Assembly (NCBI GenBank): GCA_031841125.1
Contig: CM063114.1
Coordinates: 37,965,574 to 38,029,573, forward strand
Length of the DNA: 64,000 bases
Reading direction: 5' to 3'
Source: Acanthococcus lagerstroemiae
Lineage: Eukaryota > Arthropoda > Insecta > Hemiptera > Eriococcidae
The notes under the pieces were generated by a model. That model saw only the letters and a list, made by a program, of their open reading frames with translations, was not told the origin of the DNA and did no database searches. Below, piece after piece: positions 22,682-33,603 of this stretch. A program made the translations under genes and the position numbers. Within the stretch, counting starts at the first letter, position 1. Each line of letters opens with the position of its first letter.

Positions 22682-23173
22682 GATTTTTTGTGATATACTT
22701 CTAATTTATAAATGTATAGATTTTCATTACCAAATTATTATTATAAGGTAACAAATAATGCATTTCATTATTTTTACGTTTCAGATACTCGTGATTTTTA
22801 TACGACTTTCTTATTATGTGCAATAACGACTGAAAAATATTAAATTATGAACTCTAAGACAGAGAACTGAAACTATTTATTTGGACGGTTTCAACATCAC
22901 AGCATATAGTATTGCAACAAATTAGGATACAACCATTTTCCTTACCAACATTCGAAAACAGTCACCAGCTGTACCGATTGTGGTACACTGCTCAAAAAAA
23001 ATAGTAAAAAATAGAACATGACCTGCAGTGTGAAAAATCACGTAATACTGACAAGTTTATAAGTGGAATGCAAGTAAACATTGCTTTAGGAAACCTTAAA
23101 TGACTAGAATATTGATCACAGTGAGAGATCTCAAGAGAAAGTGAACGTGCTGAGTATAAAACAAAACGTGAGT
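22682..23173. other. 3' intergenic interval between convergent genes
   Basis: Holds the 3' untranslated regions of the secreted-protein gene (+) and ARL3 (-). No canonical AATAAA was seen for either; an ATTAAA near 22839 could serve the plus-strand gene. Confidence 0.5.
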
Positions 23174-24218
23174 TTACTTCTTTTTCATGTTCTGACTGAT
23201 CCATTCCATGCCTTCCTGTGAGAAAGAAAATAGACAATAGCTAATTAGTTAAAATAAAAGTACTTCCACAGATTAGGTGGTATTTCAAAACTTCATCAAC
23301 CTGAACGCCTTCCGCTTGTACAGCTGAACAGGCTTGTATTTGCCACGGTCTATCTTTGATTAGATGCAAATTCAACGAGTGGGCTATTTCTGCCGCTGAA
23401 GCTGCATGCAATAGATCTTGTTTATTAGCATAGACCAGAACAGGTACTCGATTCAATTTATCATCAGACAATAATTCATTCAACTCGTAGCCAGTTTCTT
23501 GTAGTCGTTTACGATCAGCACTGTCTACTACATATATCTAAAGAAAAACAAACAACATAATTCTTCATTTAAAATCGCAAAAAATGATAAAAGAAATATA
23601 AGTATGCCACTATTTTCAATGTGGTTAGACGCGTCTATTTCATATATGACCATCTCGAATATAACAATGACATTAACGTGTCATTTCTGTCAACGGGGAA
23701 TTTTTTGGGGTGCGAATAGAGAATTACATTTGACTAACCAAAACATCAGTGTTCCCAAAATAATTTCGCCAGTATGGTCTCAATTTCCGTTGGCCCCCTA
23801 TATCCCAAACATTCAGCTTAATGCCTTCGGTTTGAACAGATTTAATATTGAAACCCTGCGTTGGCGTGATGTGACTGATGTCTTCAGAAGCCAGTTGTTT
23901 CAGAATTGTTGTCTTCCCAGCATTATCTAATCCAAGCAATAAAATTCTCAACTCCTTCACAGAGTTTGATCTAAATCGCTTCAAAATTGATAGCAGGCCC
24001 TGAAAGAAATCAAAACGAAAATCATTACTATTTAGCGCAATAGTTAATATAATCTCTTATAAAATAACTTTAGTTCTCATACACGTTGCTTTCATACAAA
24101 CATCGTAACACAAATTTATGCGAAATTTTACTCATTGGTTATGGTACACTTTGAGATAGATGCATCGAATGCTAGAGAACAGCAGCGAGTCTAACCGAAT
24201 GCAATAACGTTTACCATG
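23174..24218 (-). CDS. Arl3: ADP-ribosylation factor-like GTPase ARL3
   Basis: A small GTPase that, with its GEF ARL13B and GAP RP2 in other animals, releases lipidated cargo from UNC119 and PDE6-delta carriers, mainly in cilia and at microtubules. Exons on the minus strand: 24216-24218 (the ATG alone, proposed), 23739-23999, 23301-23537 and 23174-23215, giving 180 aa against 182 in vertebrate ARL3. Visible motifs are the P-loop GLDNAGKT, switch I PTQGFN, switch II WDIGGQ, NKQD, and the late ACSAV. The N terminus [10 protein letters not shown] and C terminus [13 protein letters not shown] are ARL3-like. Gly2 is present, but vertebrate ARL3 is not myristoylated. The first exon is inferred from an ATG followed directly by a GTAAAC donor, matching the family N terminus. 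The gene is head to head with TAF1B. Confidence 0.95.
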
Positions 24219-24967
24219 TTTTTATGCGACAGTGATCAAATTCTGAAGCCAGGCACAAATAATCTAATGGTGTTACATTCAAAAAGAAAATCGGAATGTA
24301 AAAAGAAAAGAAAATAAGAAAGGAAACTAACGAAACTAGAATTAATGAACTCTGATGAACTCACTTACCTATTACTCATGTGATGTTATCATCACCCTGG
24401 AATTACCGATAATACCTACTCCTCCAATTGACATTAAATTACATGATAATTAGATGAAGTGCAAGCATTAGAATTAGTAGCTTTACTAGGATGCGTCCTG
24501 AAAAAAACATCTAAATATTTACTTATATTAGGTCACTTTTCCCAGACGGTACAGCACAAGTACGGATCAGTAAGTTTTTAAAAAAAAGGACTTAAAATCA
24601 TATATATCCAAGATCTTCTTTTTATCGCAGATGCACATAATTTCTAGTTGTCCAAAAAATAATATGTAAAAAAAATGTGAACGCGAACGACGCGAAGAGA
24701 AAAGCCTAATGCCAAATTCCAAAATAAAGAAACTGCAGGAGTGGAGGAGCGGAGTGCGGAGCGGGAAATTGCGGCAAACGGCAAAAATAAAATTTTTCCA
24801 CAAGTCGCTCTGATGATGAATTTTGTACTTATTTGTGTTTCAAATTCGGAAATTTAACGAAAATGTTGAAATAATCTGGATTTTCTTACATATTATCCCT
24901 CAAACTATAGTTACCTGTGTTGCTGTCCTCTTCTAAAAGGGAGTAGTACTATCTCTTATCAGCCAAC
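24219..24967. promoter_or_regulatory. shared upstream interval of ARL3 and TAF1B
   Basis: The two start codons face away from each other across 749 bp, which may hold both promoters and 5' untranslated sequence. The tract is AT-rich with a small GC-richer patch at about 24690-24780. No core promoter motif was assigned with confidence. Confidence 0.4.
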
Positions 24968-27900
24968 ATGTCTTCGGTGCCCTGCAATGTTTGCGGATGC
25001 GTTGATTTTACAAGACAGTCTGGCTACTACATCTGTAATAACTGCGATACTCAGTCTCAGGTTATTCACATTATTTTAGATTATAGCAGTTGAACTCATC
25101 GGCAAGTTATCTATCTCAATGCTCAAACATTTTGTATATCTCCTTGTAGGATATTCAAGAACAGTCATTCGAGTTTTTTACTGACGGTCCTCAGCTGGAC
25201 GTTGAAGAAAAAGAAGAGATAATTTCGCATAAAAAAGAAGAAGGTTCGTTATCGAGTGAGCACAGCGATTTTACCTGTGTAATATGTTCAAGTTATGTGT
25301 CCCACATCTTATTCTTTTCAGGAAGCAAATTAACGTCCTTTGAATGCTATAACTTGATATTAAAAGGCTTAGTAGAAGAATTGATTGAATTGGGTGCGAA
25401 TTCTAGTTTGAAGGTTGTTGCCTTTCAGTTATGGGCTTCGTATCTAAAACGTGGACAAATCGCATTTTTTTCCAAAACCAAAAGAAAGATTCCTGCGCTG
25501 CCAATCGGCTTCAAAAATAGGTTCGTATATTTTTGAAAAAAATATCATGTGCACAACTCGAGTAATAGAGAATTTCGATGTGAATGTTCGTATGCCGACC
25601 TTACTTACAGCGATGCGGAAGCCTTGTACGGTGTGCCGAATTTACGAAAAACTTTTTTTCGAGATATCTTTAGTTGGCGACGACACCGAAAAACGAAGAA
25701 GCCAAAAATCGAAGAAGATGAAAATGATACTGATAGTTCTGCTTCTTCGAAGTCTAGTCTTCGACATAAACAGGTGACCTATCCCTTTGAGCTGGGTTTA
25801 TTTTGCCTATTTCAGGAAAATTCTGGGACCTTCAAAGTTCTATCGCACTTATAATAAATACATCTGTTGTTCTTTACAGAGAAAACTTGCTGTATCAAAA
25901 CTATCTGATTCTGAAAGTTTGGATGCATCTTCCAATTCTAATGCCAAATCAGTTTTCCTCTCTAGTGAAGGGGAGATTTCTGGATCCGAAACAACGTTAC
26001 ACTCCATCGACGAAGGATTAAAACGAAGGTCCAAGGAACGAAAAAAGTACGTCCGTTGCCATTATCTCGTTTAGTCAAGTTATAATTTGGATGTTGTTTG
26101 CTGACTTGGAAATTTATTCCTTTAAAAGAGTTTTGTTCAGAGGCAAAGCACGGAAATTTTTGAATGAAATAGCGAGTCGAATAGAACAAATGAAATCTAG
26201 TCGACCGGATGGAGAGATACCAACTCATCAAAAAATATCACTGAAGAATGAAGTATTAAACAAGAAGAGGAACTTGAAGGATAAATCCATTCCGATGAAT
26301 ATGTGTGTTCTCGTTAGCGTCCTAAGAGTGGCTTTATTGTTGACGGAAGATATCATACAGTTGTCGGATCTGTTAAGGTGGGTACTGTACTTTTATTTCT
26401 ATGCAGTTTCTTTATTTAGAGATGCTACATACAGGCATCCACTGCTTCAAAGGCAGGCAGGTTGGCTACTTTGAAAATCCGAAAAGTTGCTTGGCTAACT
26501 TGTTAATCAAAGATCTAGTCAGACGGTGAGTCAGTCAATCGGTGAGATAGAGAAATAGATAGTAACAAATGTGTAAAACAGACGAATTGAGGCCTGGAAG
26601 TTGATAGCTGGGGCTGATAGCTTATCTGCTTGTTTGTCAGGTGTCTATCTATCCATTTGTCCTACTGTTGAAATTGCTTCATCTTTTCGTATAGGTGACG
26701 GATCTACCCCATAAATTTTCTGGTAAACAACGAGTCAAATTTTATTTTTTTCTATTTTGATAGCCGTGAAGGCGAAGGTAGAGTCTAGGTTTTTATAGTA
26801 TAAATGAATATGGAGAGAATGAAGTAAACAGATTAAGAAACAGGTAAACGGACTGAAAGGAAGACTGGTATACCTAGCGAAGCAAGTATGGTCGAGGGTT
26901 GGGTCATAAGGTGATCAGGGGTTGACTCCCCTATTTCTTCTCAAATACATGTTGAAGGACCGAGCTAATACACCGCGTGCTATTATTTGGTCTCTGTAAC
27001 AATACATCACATTTTCTGTGTTTTATAGGTGGTGGTGTGAAGGTCACCTTTCATTGAGTAAACCCGAAAGATTTGTGCCTATCAACCTGTTGACTACGCC
27101 AGCATTAGAATGCATTTTGTCAACGCGCGCTGGTTTTCAGTTGGATATTAGAAAATTTGTGTCCGTCCTTGAGTTAAAAGATATACCGACTCCGAATTTA
27201 CACCGATTGATCGAGAGATACTGCTCTGATTTCTGTCTACCTAGTAAATGTCCTTTCCCTTTGGTACATTATTAATCGGTCTAGTATCTGTACCCATGAT
27301 TATTCTTATGTATTCGTGTGGTGCAGATGATTTTACCAAATTTATTCACGGATTAGTGGCAGTATTCACTCCACACATGGATCACGCTTCCTATGCTAAT
27401 AGAGTCTTTCCAGATTACGAATGTCGAGCAATGGCTTACATATTGTGCGCCTTCAAGTTGCTGTTTTCGTTGGACGACGTTACCGAAATACGTCAATCAG
27501 AATTTGCGGAAACCGTTAACAAGTAAACTAAGTAAAATTTTTAATTTATGAACTGTTGGATAAATTCAAGAGTTGCTTGTGGTCAAGGAATGGAACTAAA
27601 CTGACTTTATAGATTTGGTCTCAGAATAAAACTAGACCAGAAGGACTATATCTTGTTTATGGATACGTTGACTAAATGAAACTTTATTGAATTTCATCAA
27701 GTCTTGATACAAAGAATTTAAATGTGACATGAAAGTGTTAATGAGATCAAATGAACGGTAATATGATTTCAATAAGTTGTAACCTGGTTTGATGCCTTCT
27801 TAAGGTCCTTATGGCTCCGACTTCAAATCAATCTTAACTCATCACAAAAGTTTGAGTAATTAGTCCTGACTCATTCTTGAAAAGTCTGAATGGTTATTAA

Positions 27901-30116
27901 CAGCCTGGATGAGACTTACAAAATCAAATATTAAATTATGTCCTGGTAAGATTGAAATGTATACTTCAGGATAGTTCTGAATGCATGTTAATAAGTCTAG
28001 ACGGAATGAGAATGACATTTTGAAAAGAAACCGAATGAATCTGAACGAGTTTGAGACGAGTGTTGAGAGACTTTGTTCAAGTCCTAACATAGTCTGAATG
28101 AGCCTTGGAAAGTTCAAATGAGTCGGAAGAGTTTGTACGCGCCTTCGTAATTTCTAATGAATCTGAAGGAGTTTTGATTAAACAGAATGTTCAAGAGATC
28201 GTACGGGTTTAAATATTTCCATAGAAGTCTGTAAATAGTGTCACCTCTGGTAAGCCTCAGTGAGTCTTGAGAGCGTACAAATGAATGTTAAGTGCTATGA
28301 ATCTTTAAAAGGAATATTAACCAACCCTAAATGAGCTTTATATCCAGTCCCAATTACTCTCAAAGTTTTTCAGAAGGGTCCAAATAGTTTTCAGCTGAGT
28401 CGGAATGAATCTTCAAAAACCTAAATACCATCCTCTTCCTAAAAAAAAAAAAAAGTGGGAAAAACTTAATAATATCATGTTATTTAGACTAGATTTTGAG
28501 CGGAGTCCAAGCAAAGATTCCAAGCGCCATAGTTTCAGATTATTTTTTCTGGTCATTATTCGAGACCTCGTTCGCAGCAGAATTCAACGCATAGGTTACT
28601 TCTCCTTTATAAACTCGATCCAAGCGAGTCTCTGAAATTATGATAACTGAACATGTGGTATCATGTATGTACAGTGTAGTCAAGGAACCGAATTATGTTT
28701 CAACTTGCCCCCTCCCCTGCCGAATTTTTGATTTCATATTTTCAGAAAGGAAAGAAACCGGATATTTCATTCACTCTCCTATTTATTCGCTCAGTGCTTG
28801 AGTATCACTACTTTAAAATGCTCTTCTAATCCAGTATTTCGTGTAGGCGTAATGAAGAACGAAGGATTGAAGATGTGCCTGTGTTATTTTCGTGGACGTC
28901 ATGGGTCAAGTATATTGAATGTAGAAAAGCATTATTGTGTGAATTCGATGTTGCTCTGAACCAACTGAACCAAGAACAATGTCCGGTTAATGAAAACGTC
29001 GCTCTGAAGTATTGGAATAGAGTAAAATCCGAAAGAAGTAATCCCAAAATTGGACAAAGTAAGTTATGAAAACAAATAGCCGTTATTTAAAAGGCGAATG
29101 TGGCATTTTTATTTGTTAAGAGTATCACATTATTCTTTCCAGATATTCAAAGCTTCTCTGGTACTAACTAATGAATCACTTTAAAGCATTTTCTTTGCTC
29201 GTATTCGTCGATATCTGATTTCTAACTCCACTTCGTTTTTCATTTTGCAGAAATAAATTCGGTGCTCCACACGCAAATTGAAAATGCAGTAAGGCAGTTG
29301 CAACGTGACTTCATGAAAACTGAGAAAATTGATATAGACTTCCCACCTTCCCTCACACCATACAAAAGTTACACTGAACTTCTATTAACTAAATATCCAG
29401 ATTTAGTTCCAGAGACTAGTTATAGAATATTATCAAAAAAATTGTCGGATTACAGTGTAAAGCATATTCTGAACCAAGAGTGGTGAGTACCTTTTGGACG
29501 ACTCAGTATTTACGTTTTCCTCTGTTTTGAACCTCACTAATTTCGTACATTTTAACTTGACAGGGCTGGCAGCATTGCCAGAAGACTTGAAATGGAAATC
29601 GAACAGATTGATGGACTTGCTGACACCGTAGAGACTGTATCTTACGAATTGCCTGTGTCTGATTTACCAACTATATCCAAATCAGCCACCATTCCGGCAT
29701 GTGTTGATGTTTCAGTAACAATCGACGATGATCGATATAAATATGTAGACGTGGGAAGACCCAAACTGCCGAAGTGTAAAAAATGTGAGCCCGAATACAC
29801 GTTGTTTAATCCAGCCTCGAGCGTGAAAAGGGAAGTTCATTCTACGCCATTGCGTATATTCAGTCCCTCATCTCAATATTGGTTTTTCCATGAAGGTGGA
29901 CGACGCATGTCTTACGAACAGTTCAATGCACTAGGTGAAGAAGTTTTATCTAGTTCGTTTCTGTGGCTGCTAAGGGAATGCGCTAGCGTCTTACGAGTTG
30001 ATAGGAAAGATCTGTATTTGGAATTAATACTTGTCGAAAGCGTTTTATGTTGTTTGTACGATGATGATTCGTACGCTCAAGAAACTCCGATAGCACTGTA
30101 CCCGAATGAATGGTGA
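24968..30116 (+). CDS. Taf1b: RNA polymerase I initiation factor TAF1B (TFIIB-like), 800 aa, 11 exons
   Basis: TAF1B is the TFIIB-like subunit of the SL1/TIF-IB complex (yeast Rrn7) that helps recruit RNA polymerase I to rDNA promoters in the nucleolus. Exons: 24968-25060, 25150-25243, 25322-25520, 25569-25773, 25880-26046, 26141-26377, 27029-27243, 27327-27522, 28847-29058, 29251-29482 and 29564-30116, all in phase. The N-terminal zinc ribbon is clear: CNVC near residues 6-9 and CNNC at 23-26. Residues about 65-130 read as the start of the first cyclin-like fold. A charged Ser/Asp/Lys-rich linker occupies about 145-255. The conserved core then includes RFVPINLL and the segment YECRAMAYILCAFKLLFSLDD split around residue 450. 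The protein is longer than human TAF1B (588 aa), mainly through the linker and the C-terminal exon, as in other insects. Intron 3 is only 48 bp. Intron 8 (1.3 kb) holds degenerate repeats. Confidence 0.95.
26378..27028. other. TAF1B intron 6, nothing recognised
   Basis: A 651-bp intron with low-complexity GATAG-type motifs and no recognised repeat family. Confidence 0.5.
27600..28410. repeat. degenerate GAGTCTTGAA-type repeat in TAF1B intron 8
   Basis: About 800 bp of diverged short units (TGAGTC, GTCTTGA, GTCTGAATG, AGTTTGA) repeating every 15-25 bases, the longest of four such tracts in the window. Confidence 0.65.
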
Positions 30117-30155
30117 CAGTTTGGAAGTGCTTTGTTACCGTCTCCGTTATTTTTA

Positions 30156-30161
30156 AATAAA
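30156..30161 (+). terminator. polyadenylation signal AATAAA of TAF1B
   Basis: AATAAA lies 40 bp after the TAF1B stop codon, with a GT-rich stretch (TGTGGTGTGTTTGG) about 20 bp further on, a normal arrangement for 3' end formation. Confidence 0.75.
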
Positions 30162-30179
30162 TTATTATCGTGAATTTCT

Positions 30180-31299
30180 GTGGTGTGTTTGGATTTGGAC
30201 TAGTGGGTGAAAACAGAAGTTATTTCGAGAGTTAACTTCGTTATCGAGTTTTAATTAGAATGCTCTGTTGTGTAGATTGGCTGTTGGTAGGAACTTATAA
30301 ATTTGCCACATACTATGATAGTTGTGTGAAGTCGTTTTGCAAACCGCCCTTCGGTCGAAAATTTGAGAGTTGAAGCGGAATTCGTGAACTTGATATTTTT
30401 AATTTAGTATGAAATTTTGACTTGCTGTTAGCCGACAAAATAGAGCGGGGTAAGGTATCAAAATACCTATGTACCCTCACAAGTGTGCTTCCAAAAGTAG
30501 CTCTGTTATTGAAAACTGGCAAAGAGCACTACCTTCAACATGCATGCAACAGCTGTTGAGAACAATTCGGCTGAAAAAAGTAACAATCGTTTTACCGTAT
30601 CAATGTCTAGCGCATAACTGACTTGAGATTTCAATTTGGGACCAGATGTTCCGAATGAATGTCACTCCCCATTCTTTAACGTAACTAATTCTTACAACCA
30701 AGAATTTAAGGAAACCATCTCAACACCTTGGATACTTTATCTTCATCCTTCCAGTGAAATATCACACATCGTAATTGATTGTACACACTGAAAGAACTGG
30801 TGAGAAAAAGGGCTAAGAATTCATTTCTTCGACACCTATATGCTCGGAGTCCTCTTCAGAAAAAACACCATGAATGTTCCTTCAACACCGTCAAATCTAC
30901 TATGTGTCCACTACAAACTTTCTATTGACCACAGAAGCTATACATCACATTGGAATGATGTAGTTCGATATACTATAAAAACTTCCTGAGCTTCCAACAC
31001 CAGCATTTTGTAACGTGCTCCCGAGTTATGTTCTTCAGTTTCCTGTGAATGTGAACTAAACTCTGACATCATAATCAACGTCCACTTTGCATAACCTTTT
31101 GTTGAAATCAACGAAACACTAAACGACCGTTTCCCTCACATTTTCCAGTCGCAAATCCTGTGCCCGATTCCCTAATCATGTTCACCCAGCGAGTATAATT
31201 TCACTCAATTCGCAAGCTGAGACAATCTACCCCTCACATGAACCAACAGCCAATACGTATTCAACCAACAGAAGTACCTTCAATCCGTACACAATACTT
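30180..31299. other. intergenic interval between convergent genes
   Basis: AT-rich, without recognised repeats or coding frames. It separates the 3' ends of TAF1B and the SWIB-domain gene. Confidence 0.5.
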
Positions 31300-31305
31300 T
31301 TTATT
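31300..31305 (-). terminator. candidate polyadenylation signal of the SWIB-domain gene
   Basis: AATAAA on the minus strand, about 640 bp after the stop codon; no nearer canonical signal was seen. It implies a long 3' untranslated region. Confidence 0.4.
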
Positions 31306-31945
31306 GAGGAATAAATAGGACTAAGAATACAGTTGGAGTAAAATTAAAATTCTTTTTCTTTTCCATGTCATTAAACTTAGAATTTAAAAATGCAATCGGC
31401 TTAAATTTAAGAGACAGAGGAAAATAAACGCTAGTGCAAGATAGTTTATACAATACGGATCTTAAGACAGTAACCTTATTTAAAACATCGTAAGTAATAG
31501 ATGATCAACACTGAACTAACCGAGTAGCAATTGTAACGCATACAGAATCAAGAAACTTGAGTTGTGCACAAATAGTCAGCGGTTCGACATTCAAGTAACG
31601 ATTCGGTCATGTTTAGGCCAGGATTCATTGGATACGATTTCAAAGCGGAATTTTGAACGCATAAAATAACAACAAATACAATCTCTACTCCATACTCAAT
31701 TTACAGCAACATTACTACAACTTAAATAATATTCTCTTCCCGACATGATGCACATTTTCACGTTTTTTTTTTAAATGCTACCACTAATTATTAAATCGTA
31801 TTGTAAACAGAATTTGCACAACGAACAAGAAAAAAATAAAATACCTAAACGGAATAGGTCAAAACATAAATCTAAATCAAGTACAACACAGTCACAAAAA
31901 AAGAAAAAATAATCTAGAGTCCGAATGCGACCTTCTTCTCTGAAT

Positions 31946-33603
31946 TTAGTCAGTTCGGAAATGATTTTTCAGGAATTTCATCATACCAAATGTACGGAAA
32001 CGTTTGACTCCTAAACAAAGCTCCAATAATTAGCAAGTTGAATACGTTATAAAAAGATAATACAACCAATAGTTGAACTTACCGAAAACTTTCAGGAGTT
32101 CATCATCACAGATGGCAAACTGTTTATTTTTAGGGTCCTATAAAAATGCAAAATTCTCAGTCAATGCGGCAGTTCGAGTACACGAGTTGGAAATAATATC
32201 AAATACCAATACGATACTCACGTAAAGATTGCGTTCTTTGATTATAGCCCAAATCCGTTTAACAACCTCGTGCCTTGGCATCTCATTTTCGCCAACCAGG
32301 GCAGACAATTCGGGACTTAACTTAATCGGTTTCGTGTAACCACCACCGCCGCGTTTGGCGCCCTAAAATACAACACTTGGTTAGTGATACGATCGCGAGG
32401 ATCAAACGCAGGAAATGTAAAGAGTACTTACGCCGGCTTTCTTAGCTCCACCGCCTTTCTTCTTTCCTTTTCCCCAGTCTTCATCACTGTCGTCGTCTGA
32501 ACCACCTTTCTTCTTTCTACCGGCGGCTCCTCGTTTCGCGGGTTTCTTAGCAGCTTTCTTCTTAGGAGAATATTCGTCATCATTTTCCTGAAAAGATACC
32601 CAATAATAATCTCGAGCATCACGACAGTTACGTTGCAAAAAACTCGAATGAAATAGCACTTACTCCCTCAGAAGCGTCTTCACTTTCGTCGCTAGAACCA
32701 CTTTTATATTTTTTGGCAGGAGGACCACCGCTTTTCTTTTGAGAACGTTTTGGTTTCTTTACTTCCTCCTCTTCCTCGTCATCTTCTTCGTCTTCTTCCT
32801 CGTTTTCTTCCTCTTCTTCCTCTTCGTCGTCTTCTACGTTGCCATTTTTCTTACTTTTGCCTTTCTCAATATAATCCATAACTAGTTCATCGACTTCTTT
32901 TCGTCTGTTAAATGAAATATAACACATTACAGTTACCAAATTACCTCGAACAGAATACAAGCAAATTCGGTTACAACATACCTTGATGAAAGATCAATGT
33001 CTAACTTCTTTTCTATATCTTGCCTAACTTTTTTCGAGGTTATGGAACTGAGATCACCGTCTTTCAGGATCGCTGAAACCAAGAACAGGTAGAAGTTATT
33101 TACGGTAACTTAGCTTCTATGAATTCTCATGTACGTAGTTGAGAAGCAACTCGCATTAACGAAAAAGAATAAGCGATTTCAGTTATTTTATTCCGACTAA
33201 TTTGTCGAAACAGAGATATAGTTCCAATTTCAAAATGAATACATCGCTAAAACACGATGACTGACGGGTTTCCAAAATCAAAATACAATAATTATTAACA
33301 CTATTTAGCAATATCGCCGGCGAGTATCTAAATAACAGAATTCATACCGCAGTTACACGTATAAAAACAACGAAAATTACGCGAAAATAACGCAAATGTG
33401 TTTTTTCTTTCATTGGCGTCTAATTCATACAGTAGCCATTGCTATAGTGTAGACGCAAGCCAACTGTTCGTAAGAAAAGTAATAAAACACGGGCGAACGG
33501 AATAAATGAAATATGTGACGAAGTACACGCTAGAATATGACAATAAATACGGTTTTTTACCTGCGATTTCTTTTTTTAATTCTTCTTTACTAATGTCAGA
33601 CAT
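31946..33603 (-). CDS. DEK_C and SWIB/MDM2 domain protein, UAF30-like, 263 aa, seven exons
   Basis: A nuclear protein with the architecture of yeast Uaf30/fission yeast Spp27: an N-terminal DEK C-terminal-type helical domain and a C-terminal SWIB domain. Exons on the minus strand: 33561-33603, 32982-33072, 32664-32904, 32432-32587, 32222-32362, 32083-32137 and 31946-32010, in phase throughout. Residues 1-60 (SKEELKKEIAAIL through KKVRQDIEKKL to DELVMDYIEK) form the DEK_C part. Residues about 72-100 are an almost pure Glu/Asp tract; residues 100-180 are Lys/Ser/Gly-rich with acidic patches. The SWIB domain, residues about 187-262, contains KPIKLSPELSAL, RHEVVKRIWAII, DPKNKQFAICDDEL and the end RFRTFGMMKFLKNHF. 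In yeast Uaf30 belongs to the upstream activating factor of RNA polymerase I; in animals the role is not settled. Confidence 0.93.
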
